Below the pieces are notes generated by a model. That model had not been told where the DNA came from, did not search any database, and saw only the letters and a list, made by a program, of their open reading frames with translations. A program made the position numbers and the translations under genes. A stretch of DNA of 64,000 bases from Protopterus annectens (taxonomy: Eukaryota; Chordata; Ceratodontiformes; Protopteridae): contig NC_056732.1 of NCBI RefSeq assembly GCF_019279795.1, positions 1,072,251,938 through 1,072,315,937 on the forward strand, read 5' to 3'. This document shows, piece by piece, positions 44,521 to 56,066 of the stretch (the stretch's first letter is position 1; each line of letters begins with the position of its first letter).

Positions 44521-47000
44521 TTGGACCAGGCTAACTATGCAGTTAAATGTTGCATATATTCAGTTTCAAGATCAATTCCTTCTCAGTAATTTCAAGCATG
44601 CTAAGCTGTATATCTTTCACAAATCTGAAAATATTTAACATTAATGACCAACACTACATCAGTTAACCCACATCTGGTTACTGGACTAGGTGAAACTCAT
44701 TTCACATCTTAGCAGCACAAAAAGCACATATGCCTGTACAGTGTAAGCGCATCCCAGCTGCCAAGCTAAAGAGAAATCTGTAGTACAGCTTTTAAAACTG
44801 GTTTATTTCAAAAATATATAGAAGACCCATGCCAAAGCTACACAGCACCACAGATTTTGTCCAATATAGTACCACCTTCCTGCAGCTATTTTCAGCAAAA
44901 CTTATGTCACAAGAAGAAATTTCTATGAAGTAATAAAACTTTGAAAGAACTAAAGGGACTCTACAATGAAACCTGACAGTTCCACAAATCTAATTTAGAG
45001 ACTTATGGAAAACAGACAATACTACTAAGACTATAATTAAATACATGCATTTAATCTTTAACAGACATCAAGTACTTGAACTTTCAGCCAGCAGGAAAGC
45101 TACTTAATCACCAATTGTCCCTGATGGGGAACATTTAACATGAGTACCAAAAAACAATATACTGCAGAACTGTGCTGATTCAGTGGCAGACAGGGACAAA
45201 GCCCTGAATATAGCCCTGTTGAACCAGGTTTGATTAGTTGTTTGAGTGACTGATGAAGCAGCTGGGAGGGATCGATACTTCCATCCCAGGAGGCTGTCTT
45301 ACACCTATTTCCTACATCAAATTCCTTGAAGAAACAGGACACAATACGGTTATGCAAATCCAAAACAGAAAAATAGGAGTGACCTTGGCTGAGCTTCCAT
45401 GAAAGTGAAAGCGAAATGTCAGCACATCATCATTACAGTCCTGCCCGGAAGACATAACATGGACAACAGGGTAGGTGGGTGAAACCAGTGAGTAGGTCAT
45501 AAAAAATTATCTTTTTGGCTGAAGGTGACTGCCACACTTGCAGATGTCCTTACATTCAGCACTAGCACCAGCTTACCCTCAGAGATAGTCCGGGAGGAAA
45601 AAGTAGAAGCTGGTAAACACAGTGATAAAGGCGAGGCACTGGAATGAATGCCATAAGATGAAGTAGTGGAGCAAAAAAAATAAAGATACTGCAGAACTAC
45701 AGCAGTGGGTACTGAAAATGCATGGATTACATTGGCAAAAGCACAGTCTTTTCTATTTGTATCTCCATTTTGTGATGGGTGGACCCTGCAGGCAAAAGAA
45801 AATGACAGCAAACTTTTTTTTTTTTTTTTTTTTAGGAAGAGAGCCATCACCGATTAAGAGTAGAATTGGATTACCAAAATGTCCGTTTTGAAAATATGGA
45901 GAGATCTGAACAGACTCCCCAGAGGGATGAGACAAGAAACACCTTAATTGTTAAAAGGCAGATAATGGTTTTGTCAGGAGGAACTAAATCTGCCTGGTTC
46001 TCTATGAAACCAACAGATTAACTTTCGGATTGAAATGCTTGGCTATTAAAATGAAGTTCATTATTGGGGAAGAAATCAAGAAAGAAAAAAAAAAAGTGGA
46101 AATTCAAGTACATCCTAATGTCAGCTTACTGTAGAGAAAAAATCTTAAGCAGTGAGGGGAACAAGTTAAGCAACATGGGGTCATCAAGTATACCAAAGAA
46201 ACTTATGACAGGAAAAAAAAAAAGAGATGCACAAGATGAAGAAATTTACAGTGGGATGGAGATGAGACTTAGCAGTTTAGAAGTTATGTACCAAGCAGCC
46301 CTAATAATTGCAAGCTTAAGTACTGATGCTTCTTCTAGCCATAGCTCTACAACAATCAGTTTATTATATACAAATAAAACATACTTTATGATAAACTTTT
46401 TTTTATTATGTGATGAATGTCAAAGTGCTGAAGAGAAAGTAATGCTGCTACTTTTCTGTTTGTACATGTAAAAGTCAGACTTGGGAAAAGGATATGAACC
46501 TAAAATTACAGTGAAGACCTTTGAAGAAAAGTTCCAGGTAGAACTGTTAAAGAGACTTCAAAATAAGCATTAAGCCAAGTTCCTAACTGGTTGATGAACT
46601 AGATTTGCATACCAAGAGAAAATTAAAGCATAATAAACGGACTATACACAGAAAACAGACAAACAAGGTGACAAAATAATTTCTCAATGCCTCAAATCGA
46701 CTGGCAAGATTTAGGCTACCTCGTACATCCAGTCCAGTAACTCTACACGCACTAAACTCAAGATCCTTCCTAGATCCCATAATGCACAATTCTTGCCCCG
46801 ACTCTGATCTAGCTTGTTGCTGCTTTAGAAAGGTAACAATTAGAACATAGGAGTTGATTTGAAGATGGGCTAGAAAATAGGTTTACTTGTTCCATCCAGA
46901 TATAAATGGCGGCAATTTAGTAGGGGGTTGGAGGGTGGACTGTCAAATTGGATGTACCTGAAAAGGATTGAGCAATATAGCAAGTACATACCTTTCCATT
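44520..47000. other. Unassigned intronic stretch
   Basis: I recognise no family here. Frames such as 46064-46471 (+, Lys-rich start MGKKSRKKKKK) and 45497-45850 (-) are low-complexity or unlike known domains. The only structural sign is a 37-bp segment at 45681-45717 that recurs exactly at 47592-47628. A T run at 45811-45833 could mark an old poly(A) tail, but I cannot place an element on it. Confidence 0.45.
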
Positions 47001-50000
47001 TTTTTCTGTCAAACTCTACTCTAGGGACAAAATCCTAAGCCATCTAAACTTCCCACAAGGAATCATGACAGAATGCACTTGAGAACATTAGTTTCAAAGG
47101 AGGAACTAGACTTGGTGATAATGTTAAACTTGGAATGCTTGGAAAAGGTTTAGAATGCAGGACCAAGTTGCTGATCCATAAATGTCATCAAATGAAGAAT
47201 TTCTGAAGGTGGCAGAGAATACCAATATCGATCTGGCCGAGTTTAGCCTTGGACTTTACTGGTAAAGGCTTGTTTCGTGAGTTATAAACAAATGTTATAC
47301 ATTCTGAAAGCCTTCTGGACAGTGTTATCTTGCATACTTTGTACCCCAGACTGCAGGCAACAAAGGAAATGTTGTGAACCTTTTCTGGTGAAGGTAAGAA
47401 TGTAATTGTTATTGCCTGTGAACAACCGAAGTATGAAGGTAATCATCCTTGACTTTATGGTTTGGAAAGAAAACTGGAAGGCGAATGGGTTGGCTGAGGT
47501 TGGACTCTAAGGCAATGTTTAGCCAGATCGATATTGGTAGTAATTGGCTCCTAGGCAGAAGCATAAAAACCTCCTGGACTCTGAGGCAAATTAAAGATAC
47601 TGCAGAACTACAGCAGTGGGTACTGAAATCTGAGGCAAGTGTCCGGAGGTCACTGTACACATCTAGTAATTTGCCTGTAGGCAAGGAAAATAGCTCGGAC
47701 TGTGATAAACCTATTTTTTTAACATATTGATTTGGGAAATTTAAACCTAGGACTGATCCAAAGTCCTTGGTTTTCTTTAACACTAAAGACAATTTAGAAT
47801 AGACCAGGACCTTTTCTAGTCTGGTGGCACCTCTTAAGATGGTGATTTCTCTACTTGCCACTCTGCAGCGATAGGTGGAACATCTTGGAGTGGCAGAGAC
47901 TGTTGTTCTAGAAATGAAGAGGCAATATTATGGCCTCTGGCTAATATTCTACTCGTCCATTTGTTGTGTTATACTGGCCATCCATTCATCTGATTGAAGA
48001 GATAATTAGCCCACAATTACCACCAGATGGGAGCAGCTGGGCAATCTTCAAGGGAAGATGAGATTGCTTTGAAATTCATCCTGTTTTCTACAATCTTCAT
48101 TGTCTGGCTTGAAAATGAGTCATGTAAGTAACAATTTAAAACAATCAGGGAAATGTACCAGAGACAGAAGTACTCTTTCCTATTATATCCATTGCCTGAG
48201 CAGTGGTGCCAGACAGCTCTTTTTTTTTTGGTGGCTGCAAAAATTGTGTGTATCAGAGGGCCCTCATTCCAATCCTGTCTGTCCTTGGGTGAGGGGGGGG
48301 CACTGTGCTCCTGCAAAGTCATCCCAGCAACCATATTTAGCATGCATTCGGGGGGGGGGGTAGTTCCACCCAGGAGGTGAAGGGGTGGACCTAAAGGCTT
48401 TAAACAACCTCCTGTCATAACAGAAGGGGAGGGGCAGATGGCAAAGATTCCCTCTGGTACATAAATTTCAATAACTCTCCATATCCAAAGTTTCTTACGT
48501 GGGACTGTATGGAACCATCCCCTTCATCCAAATCAGTGTCAGAAATGAGGGACTCCATAGCAATGTCTATGTGCCATTTTTTACACTTCCATTTTTTCTG
48601 AGTGGCTCAAGTGGAGAGTTATCGGATTTCCTGGAAAACTATTCACTCTCCTGAAGAGGCTGAGGCAAAGTCTTCAGGCTTGCTCTGCCCCTGGGAAGGA
48701 TAATGAGAAGGCTGAGGAATAAATTAAATAGGACCAAGGGTAGGAACTTGTTTTGATGAAGCATCTGCGATCTTCCACAACAAAAAAGCAATCAGTCTTG
48801 GTAACACTGAAAGCCTAGCCTAGAGTTCATCTGTACCAGGGACCTCCAAACTACTGTAATATTAATCACACTGAAGTGGATGTCAATGGCACCAAGGGCA
48901 GCAGCACAGACACCAAACACCCAGAGGGCAGTAGCACAAAGATCAGAGCCAAGACCTCAAACACAGAGGACTCTGACAACAAAAACAGATATGGGCAATC
49001 GGAATTAAAGATGGTACAGAAGACCCAGTGTCAACAGCCCAATCCCGAGACTTTATCAACTGAGGGTCTCAGTGCTGAGCAAGTCAGATGCAGAGAGATC
49101 AACACGAAGGCCTCCAAGCTAACAAGGACTATACTTATAACCTTTCCTGTGACACAAAAGCTCTGAAGCCACCAGTACCAAAGCTGGGATTGGGGAAGGA
49201 GATTGAAGCGGATTATGTGTCCCAAACTTATTTGCCCTAGAGACAAAAGGGGAAGGGTCAACACCTATTTCAATCCATCCTCAAGAAGGTCCTCATCATC
49301 TTGATCCAAGCCCATCTCAGATGTGCTCTGGTAGAGCTCGAGTAAGACATAGTAAAACAAAAAGACAAAGCTGATGGAGGAGAGAATAGGAATTTGAAGA
49401 GTTCTCTATCCAATGAAAGTCTTATAGGAACCAGTCTGAAATTACAATTGTCTCAGCATGGAGAGGAATAGGCACCAGAGAGGTAAAGCACACAAGGATG
49501 GTATCAAATGTGTCTGTGCAGGGTCTGAGTGAGGAGTTTTCAGGGTTAAAGAAGCAACATGCCTTTGGCCTTTCCTTTTTTTCTCTACTTTTTTTATTTT
49601 GTCCATCTTGTCATTTTCTTATGCAGATGGGGGGAGCAGCCCCTTTAATATCAATCTGTTCTAGCATTCCAGCAGAGAACATGAGCCAAAGCCATTGCAA
49701 CTCTCACCACAGAGAGGTCCTTTGGTCCCAAATCCAGCAAACAGAAATTACGTACTCCAAGGCAGAATCCTGTGGCCACATTTGGCAGAATTTTGGAAGC
49801 CTTTGTCCATTCTTAATGAGAAAGCCACAGTCAGCAACAATAAAAACAATAATACAACAGAGACCAACTAATTAGGCTATTGCAAAAGCTAACAGCCTAA
49901 AAGAAACACAATTTGCAATACATACAAAATACAATTGAACTAGCAACAGAATTGTTAAGTTACTAAACAAAGAATGATGAGTAAGGAGAAGAAATGCTTG

Positions 50001-50335
50001 AAAGAAGCAACCAGGTCTTCCAACCCATTGCTAGTGGAAGGAGCAGAGTAAAATTAGCAGACTTTGTATTATGTTTATAGAAAAAATATAAAGGAGTTTT
50101 AAAGGGGGGGAAAGGATACAGAAAAGAGACTAGCTGGCTAAAACTGAAGTAGTCTACAGTGTGGTAGATCATGATCAGTCACTTCTGAGCAGCAAACAAG
50201 ATCTAAGGCATGTGAGGGACAGGTGCATTATGGGAGCATGGAAGGAACTTGTGGTTTGAGTACTTGGAGAGAGTTGCCAGACTGGATCTGAGAAAGGTCC
50301 AAATACCATCAATCAAATTGGATGAACGGGATGAA
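47000..50335 (-). mobile_element. Decayed DIRS retrotransposon (DIRS-1 relative)
   Basis: Minus-strand DIRS relic: RT start at 47409-47861, gag-like region about 48000-49900 and 5' noncoding end about 49960-50335. DNA at 48185-48370 parallels DIRS-1 20180-20280 (GTGGCTGC, CTGTCTGT/CCTGTCTGTC, G run), and 48510-48700 parallels 20520-20640 (CATCCAA.TC.GT.TC, CTCTGGG). The end block CAGCAAACAAGATCTAAGG with ATTATGGG matches CGGCAAACAAGATCTGAGG of DIRS-1. The left boundary is uncertain. Confidence 0.65.
47409..47861 (-). pseudogene. DIRS reverse transcriptase N-terminal remnant
   Basis: The minus frame gives LEKVLVYSKLSLVLKKTKDFGSVLGLNFPNQYVKK, a degraded form of YSRLFLVPKK..G..RPxLDLxxLNxYV at the start of a DIRS RT. 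The matching DNA in DIRS-1 is 19040-19245. About 60 bp of the corresponding DIRS sequence is replaced here by the 37-bp segment at 47592-47628. No catalytic box remains. Confidence 0.65.
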
Positions 50336-50575
50336 ATAGGATCCCAGTGCTAAAGGCTCTAGTATGTTACTGCTTTTGTTATAGCCGTTTTAAACTTTAT
50401 TATAAACAGTGTTAATGACAAGTACAATGGCTGAAAAGTGTACACACCAACTTATCTAACCAGTAAAATACAAACCAAATAAATACAAACACATCTACCC
50501 ATTTTAATGCAAGTCAAACAAAATATTAAGTTTGCATATGGATAGTAAATTAAAGAGAATCATATAACAAAGTAA
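50336..50575. other. Probable unique intron sequence between DIRS copies
   Basis: No element recognised. It forms the left flank of the DIRS-3 insertion site (…AAAGTAA at 50575). Confidence 0.45.
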
Positions 50576-50795
50576 AGGATAGCTGTGTAAAATCTTATCA
50601 TAACCAAAGATGTCCTTCTCTTCCATGTTGCAGTATCCTTAGTGTGGCATTCCCCACCTCAGGCGACCCAAACATCGGCTCCTATACAAAAGCTTAAGCC
50701 TGGTTGCTGTAAGTGTGTGGGATTGTCACATGTAGGGCCATAAACCAGGGACCTTAAATGTGATGTCTACATGCACAGACCTCAAAACTTAAATG
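50576..50795 (-). repeat. DIRS-3 3' inverted terminal repeat
   Basis: Bases 50630-50795 are the reverse complement of about 55893-56043 (shared GGCGACCCAAACATCGG-like, GCTTAAGCCTGGTTGCTGT-like and CAGGGACCTTAAA blocks). The outer ~55 bases (50576-50630) are unique to this end and reappear inverted at 50946-51005. Confidence 0.93.
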
Positions 50796-50945
50796 CCCAG
50801 TCAGACAGTCCAGAAGAGAGGGACAAATGATGCCCACAAGTGGTGCAAAGTGCCATTTGCTGGCTAGTCTGACCATAGTCTCGGGGGTGCCTCAGGATGC
50901 CCTTTAGACAGGTCAATAGGAGAAAAGGGGTATGGGTGGGGGAAG

Positions 50946-51052
50946 GAATACTGCAACATGGAAGAGAAGGACATCTATGGTTATGGTACAATTTTACACA
51001 ACTATCCTGTGTCCTTCTATTCCTATGTTGCAGTATTCTTTGTGTGGGAGAG
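50946..51052 (-). repeat. DIRS-3 internal complementary region
   Basis: 50946-51006 is the near reverse complement of the left end (GGACATCTATGGTTATG opposite CATAACCAAAGATGTCC). 51007-51052 is the near reverse complement of the right end (GTCCTTCTATTCC.. then GTATTCTTTGTGTGGG opposite CCCACACTAAGAATAC). The two meet at CTATCCT/GTGTCC, giving the circle junction. It lies just downstream of the recombinase, as in known DIRS elements. Confidence 0.93.
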
Positions 51053-51059
51053 TGCCACA

Positions 51060-52060
51060 GCTTTAGAAGGAAGGGCGGAAGCAGAGGTAGCTAATTCCAA
51101 AAAGCCCTGCAGGATTGCCCTGGCAAACCCTGCCCTGGTGCTGGAGACATGGTCCAATTTGTAGTGTCTGGTGAAAGTGTGTATGGTGGTCCAGGTGGCT
51201 GCTTCCAGAATGGATTGTGTGTCTAGGCATTTGAGGAAGGCTTTGGAGGATGCCATGGCTGGAGTAGGTCCTTGCCATGTTGGAAATAGCAGAAGCAAAT
51301 AGTTTCTCTGATCCAGCAGGAAATGGTTTGTTTGGAGACCGTCTTGCACAGAGGTCTAGGGTGGAAGGATGCAAATTGTTGGTTGGATTTTCTGATGGAC
51401 TTAGTTTTATCTAAATAAAGCCTTAGTTATGTGTGTACATCCAGGGAATGGAGTATCCTCGCACTGTCATCAGTGGGAGAGGGGAAGAAGGTGGGCAGGT
51501 GAAATGGATTGGTTTAAAGGACAGTTCGTTGACCACCTTTGGCATGAAGGAGGGGTTAGTGCACAAGGTCACCCTGTCCTTGTGGAAGGTAGTGTAGGGT
51601 GAGAGCAGGCCATCCAAGCTTGTAATTCTGACACCCTTCTAGCAGAGGTAAGGGCCACCAGTAGTACAGTCTTCCATGTACACATTTGGAGTGATGCAGC
51701 ACTGGCTAGTTCAAATGAAGGCAGTGTAAGTTTTTCCAAGATGAAGTTTAGGTCCCAAGGAGGTGGGATGGGTTTTCTTGGTGGTCTGATGTGCGAGATT
51801 CCTTTCAGGAAAAGTTTAACATCTAGCCTGGCTAGCAGAGGAGGTTCTTGTGTTAAGCAGGCGGAGACTGCAGATAGGTGGACTTTCACTGAGGAGTATG
51901 AAAGGCCAGCCCTGATAAGTTCACACACAAGTAAGGACTAGAGAGGTAGCCACTTGAAAGGAATCCCTGTGCCTGTGGAGACACCACTTGGAGAATCTTT
52001 CCCATTTTAACATGTAGGATCTCCTTGTAGTAGGTTTCCTGGCCTCCCTTAGGACTAAAA
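51060..52060 (-). pseudogene. DIRS-3 tyrosine recombinase (frameshifted)
   Basis: In order: REARKPTTRRSYMLKWERFSKWC (N-terminal part, at the end of the 52835 frame); IRAGLSYSSVKVHLSAVSACL and LVALTSARRVSELQAWM with the first catalytic Arg (51569-51928); HKDRVTLCTNPSFMPKVV (51423-51617); RRSPNKPFPAGSEKLF (51063-51374); NMARTYSSHG, where HxxR has lost its His (about 51265); and TWTTIHTFTRHYKLDH with the candidate catalytic Tyr (51023-51349). The enzyme would integrate the circular DNA. Stops and at least three frameshifts. Confidence 0.87.
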
Positions 52061-52116
52061 GCACATCCTCAGAGTAGTGGTGTCTGAAGGGAATTAAAAC
52101 TTCATCACCCAGAGTG

Positions 52117-52835
52117 CTACGACCTAACATCTGTAAGTGAGGGTGAATGAGAGATCCCTTCTCTTGAGTGAGTAGGTCCACCTTGTGGGTTAACTTGTGG
52201 TGATTGCCCTTGGCTAGTGAGAGTAGAAGGGGGAACCAGTGCTGCCTTGGCCAATAGGGTGTCAGCAGCAAGATTTTGGGTTTGTCCTTCCTGATCTTCA
52301 GAAGGACTTTTTGAATGAGAGGGAAGACTGGAAATGCATATAGAAACCATCCCTTCCATGGAATGCTGAAGGCATCTACCCTCCAGGCAAGTGGTGAGTG
52401 ATCCTTGGTGCAGAATTTCTTCAGTTGTCTGTTCTGGGGGGTGGCAAACAAATCTACCTTAAGTGTGCCCCACTGGCAGACAATGTCTAGGAAGATGTCC
52501 CTGTTCTGCATCCACTCATGCTGTAGAGAGGATATTCTGCTGGGAATATCCATTTGTTGGTTGTCATGGGAAGGAATGTATGATGCCTGCAGGGAGAAGT
52601 TATTTCTGGAGGATAGGTCCCAAATTTGGATTGTTATCTGGCAAAGTAGATAGGACTTGCGCCCTCTTTGCTTGCTGAGGTACCACATGACGGTGGTATT
52701 GTCTGTGAAGATTTGAAGGTGGCCTGGTTGCAAGATTGGGAGAAAGGCCAGAAGAACTGCTGTCATTTCCCTCGCATTGCTATGTTTCATTTGGAGGGAA
52801 GGACGCCAGGTCTCTTGTACCATAAAGCCCTTCAT
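52117..52835 (-). pseudogene. DIRS-3 RNase H and post-RNase H linker
   Basis: Part of a 304-codon open frame (52835-51921). RNase H: SNAREMTAVLLAFLPIL (Glu), QIFTDNTTVMWYLSKQRG (Asp), IPSHDNQQMDIPSR (terminal Asp in MDIPSR, usually ADxxSR). The linker follows: KVDLFATPQNRQLKKF, WRVDAFSIPWKGWFLYAFPVFPL, ILLLTPYWPRQHWFPLLL. Such DLFA...FPP...W blocks are conserved between RNase H and recombinase in vertebrate DIRS elements and have been related to a methyltransferase-like domain; I only note the resemblance. The same WPRQHW block identifies the DIRS-2 deletion edge. Confidence 0.88.
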
Positions 52836-53013
52836 GGTAGCCCCTCACCCTAGGTTTAATGCATGTGTGTGCATGTGCTGGGTTGGGGTGGGGGGTTGAA
52901 GTGGAAGGCCTGGGTTCATTAGTACTTGTTAATCCACCACCTTAGCTCTACTTTGAGGCAGGGCAAGAACGTAATCTGAAACTCCAAAGGGTCGTGTTGG
53001 GACCACACATTCT

Positions 53014-53965
53014 TCAAGTACCACTGCAGTTTTTGCATATGCATTCTGGCCCAATGGCAGCACATGAATGGTGGTTGCCATTAGACCCAGGACCTGCAAG
53101 AATCATCTTGCACATATCTGTTGAACCTGCAATAGGTTTTGGAAGTGGGTAGAGAGGGGTCAAGAGGACTTTGTCCTGAGGGAGGAATGCCCGCATCAGG
53201 TCTGTTCTGATCCTGCAGCCCAGAAAGAGTTTGTTTTGCTGAGGGATCAGGGATGATTTTGGGATGTTGATGGTGACCCCCAGGCTCTGAAGCAGGGAAA
53301 TGGTGAACTGCAGACGGTTTTGTAGGGTGTCCTCTCTTTCTTCTAGAATGAGGATGTCGTCTAGGTAGGGATAAATTTTGACACCTTTGGTTTTGCGAAA
53401 GGCAATTGTTGGAGCTAGGCATTTTGTGAATACCCTGGGTGCAGTAGATAAACCAAAGGGCAAAAATTGAAAGTTTGAGCAGGTCCCAGTGAATTGCAAG
53501 TATTTTCTGTGGGAGGGTTTTATGGGGATATGGAGGTAGGCCTCCTTCAGATAGAGTGTGGGGTATGAAAGCCTGGGCTGGCAATGGTGGAAGAAGGGTC
53601 TGTAGGGATAACATTCTGAATGATGGAACTTTTAGGAATAGGTTTAGAAAGGACAGATCTAGTATTGACCTCCAAGGGCCATCTTTTTTGGGGACCAGGA
53701 ATAACCTTGAGTAAAAGTATTTTCCTTCCTGACCTGGGGGGACAGCTTCTATAGTTCCTAGGTTCAGAAGGTCCTGTAGGACCTGAGGAATAATATGTAG
53801 TTGATTTTGGGGGGGGGGGGGGTTATTAAAGGTTTTTTCTTCCAAGAGAGAAAATATCCTTCTTGTACTACTGCCAGCACCTAGTGGTCTGGTGTGATGG
53901 ATCTCCAAAGAGGGGGGCAGTGGAAGAGACGGGCTGACAAGGGGAGGTGGGGGCAAGGCAGTCAC
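53014..53965 (-). pseudogene. DIRS-3 reverse transcriptase, intact YLDD, one main frameshift
   Basis: 53965 to about 53570: LLNLGTIEAVPPGQEGKYFYSRLFLVPKKDGPWRSILDLSFLN and FRMLSLQTLLPPL. Then a frameshift destroys the motif A block (LDLKEAYxHIPI expected; only fragments such as EGGLPPYPHKTLPQKIL remain in frame). 53499-53014 continues with LPFGLSTAPRVFTKC (motif B) and KIYPYLDDILILEE (intact catalytic YLDD), LQSLGVTINIPKSSLIPQ and LFLGCRIRTD. The best conserved DIRS RT in the window. The poly-G run near 53810 sits just upstream in the gag/RT junction and is a likely indel hot spot. Confidence 0.9.
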
Positions 53966-54033
53966 ACATTCTTGGAGCCATTTCTGTCCTGAAAAGGGCT
54001 GACTGACTAGGCTGTGAGGCTGCTGATCTGGAG

Positions 54034-55758
54034 GTGGTCTGCCTCAAGGATGGGGTAGCAGAGGAGGGTGTCCTTCTGACAAAGGTAGTCTTAAGCAGGA
54101 TAATTTCTATAAAATTTAGGGATGGGAGACACCAGCAGGTGCTTGATGTCTTGCAGTTCTTTACCTTTCTCCTGAAGTTTTTTAAAAAGGTCTGCAGACT
54201 GTTTACCAAACAGTGGGTTATCTAGAGGGGCATCAAGGATTTTTGACTTAAAATCCTCTGGTAGGGGTTGAAGGCATAGCCAAGAGTATCTGTGGAGTAC
54301 TGATGCAGAAGCTGCTGACCTCGCAGAGGCCTTTGCTGCAACATAACTGCATCTAGTGGAGTGTCTGGTCACTTGAGAAGCCAGGGACAGTTTTGATGCT
54401 ACCTCTGTCTTGCTAGGGTAGTCAGGTGTGGATGACATGAGAGTAGAAAGCTTGGGATACAGGGTCCAAAGCATACTTTATCATATGGGTTTGGTAGTTG
54501 ATAGCTCTGAAGGCTAGGGTGGAAGAGGTATAAACCTTCTTGCCTATCCTGTCCATGTTTTTGCTATCTCTGTCAGTAGGCAAGAGACAATGAAGGAATC
54601 GGTCTTGACTGCTTGTCAGGCAATACAGCAATCACTGCTGGGTCTACCACGGGTAGTTTTACAAGAAATTTTATAGAAACGGTCAGGTCTCTTAGCGGCA
54701 GGAGGTTGCGAGTCTGGGTTTTTTGATGCTAAAGAGAATGCATCAAGGTAGGCAGGGATAACTGGAGGGATGGCTGAAGGAGAGAGGGATTCCACTTGAC
54801 CTAACTTAAAGTATCTGTTTTGCATTTCGTTCACTTAGGAAGTGTCCCATTTAAAATATTCTTTCATTTTTGTGACCGACTCCCCAAAGGTAACATCCTC
54901 TGGTGGAGTCTCTCCTTCTATGAATTCTTCATCTTGGGAATAATATTCTAGTGGGGAGGCAATGTGAGATGATTAAGAAATGGATTCATCTGACAAGGCG
55001 TAGGCCTCCTGTTCTTCCCCTTCCTGGGCAGTGGGAAGGGGAAAAGAGTAGCAGCTGAGGTAGGCCTAGGGCTGAGAACAGGAATGGTGGAGGGGGAAGA
55101 GGCCGTGGGCCTAAGGGCTATGAAGGCCTGCATCAAGGAGTTGGTGAAAGATTGTCAGTCTGGAACTCCTTCTTTGGGTGGAGGCAGGTGTTTAGTTTTC
55201 TGCTTCCTTTTCAAAGGGGTAGTGTTAGGTGAAGGCCTGGATTCAGGGACCTGGATAGGAGTAGAGGCTTCGGGTAATGGCCTACTGGTCATTTGTCTGG
55301 TGGTATCTGGTTCCCCCTCGACATTAGTAGGGGCTGACGTCAGAGCTATCTCAGTGGACATGCTGGCCATTGCTTCTGAAGCGGCATCCTCGAGAGGAGT
55401 TGCCGAAGTAGATGGCTCTAACAGACATCACTCAACTCCTAAATCGGAAACTGGCGGGATGTCTGAAGGCAGAGAGGCAGAAGTACTAAGGCCTTAGAAT
55501 CTCGGCCTTTTTCCGTGGTGGTTCCGCCGGGGCGGCCGACTTGAGATCCATTCTGAGTGCTATCTTTTTGAGTCTCTGGTGTTCTAAATATAGATTTAAG
55601 GCAGCCAGATGGCTTCTAAGGGTCTTAGGTACAAATGATTGACAAATAGGGCAAGTGGTATTGTCATGTTCTTGGCCTAGGCAGAAAACGCAACGGTTGT
55701 GCGTATTTTTATGCGGAATCTGGTGCCCGCATCGGCATTTACCCTTCTTAGCGGACAT
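54034..55758 (-). pseudogene. DIRS-3 gag-like protein (frameshifted)
   Basis: Starts MSAKKGKCRCGHQIPHKN at 55758, with the Cys/His N terminus CRCGHQIPHKNTHNRC, CLG, H and CPIC, followed by a basic tail. It stops at 55486 and continues in other frames: Pro/Ser/Thr-rich part (55155-55370, 54948-55136), SQPPAAKRPDRFYKI (54616-54834), SSTLAFRAINYQTHMIKY (54422-54631) and KILDAPLDNPLFGKQSADLFKKLQEKGKEL (54091-54474). The last block is predicted helical or coiled. Presumed virus-like-particle or nucleic-acid-binding role by position. Confidence 0.78.
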
Positions 55759-55892
55759 CAGCTAAGGGTAGGGTACAGCAAACCAAGCTGAAGCAAGAAT
55801 TATACAAAATCCCCAATGGGGTACTTAGCTTTAGACATCTTCAAAGTACAGGAGCGAAGTGATCAATGTGACGGTCGACTGCAGCTGAAAAG

Positions 55893-56066
55893 TTCTAAGG
55901 TCTGTGCATGCAGACATCACTTTTAAGGTCCCTGGTTCATGACCCTATGTGTGACATCCCATGCACGTACAGCAACCAGGCTTAAGCTTTTGTATAGGAG
56001 CCAACATTTGGGTCGCCTGAGGCGGGGAATCCCACACTAAGAATACTTAAAGGAATAGGAGGACAT
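55893..56066 (-). repeat. DIRS-3 5' inverted terminal repeat
   Basis: Reverse complement of about 50630-50795 with an outer end TAGGAGGACAT. The transcription start of DIRS elements normally lies in this repeat; no promoter motif is clear to me. Confidence 0.92.

Larger units (their letters stand above)
50576..56066 (-). mobile_element. DIRS retrotransposon DIRS-3, structurally complete
   Basis: 5491-bp DIRS element on the minus strand with all parts in canonical order: 5' inverted repeat (55893-56066), gag (55758 to about 54000), RT (about 53900-53014), RNase H and linker (52835-52117), tyrosine recombinase (about 52060-51060), internal complementary region (50946-51052) and 3' inverted repeat (50576-50795). 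Ends AGGATAG... / ...GGACAT are deduced from the internal junction. No target duplication is visible (left flank GTAA, right flank CATTG). Coding frames have indels and stops, so it is not autonomous now. Confidence 0.93.

Noticed and set aside
45085..45500. Possible further kinase exons in unassigned minus-strand frames
   Set aside because: The peptides do not match the OXSR1/STK39 domains I know, and splice-site phases do not support an exon.
48876..49166. Ser/Thr/Lys-rich plus-strand frame
   Set aside because: Lies antisense in the decayed DIRS gag region and has no recognisable domain.
50576..56066. Inverted terminal repeats read as a DNA transposon or viral genome end
   Set aside because: Gag, RT, RNase H, recombinase and the internal complementary region identify a DIRS retrotransposon; no transposase or capsid gene is present.
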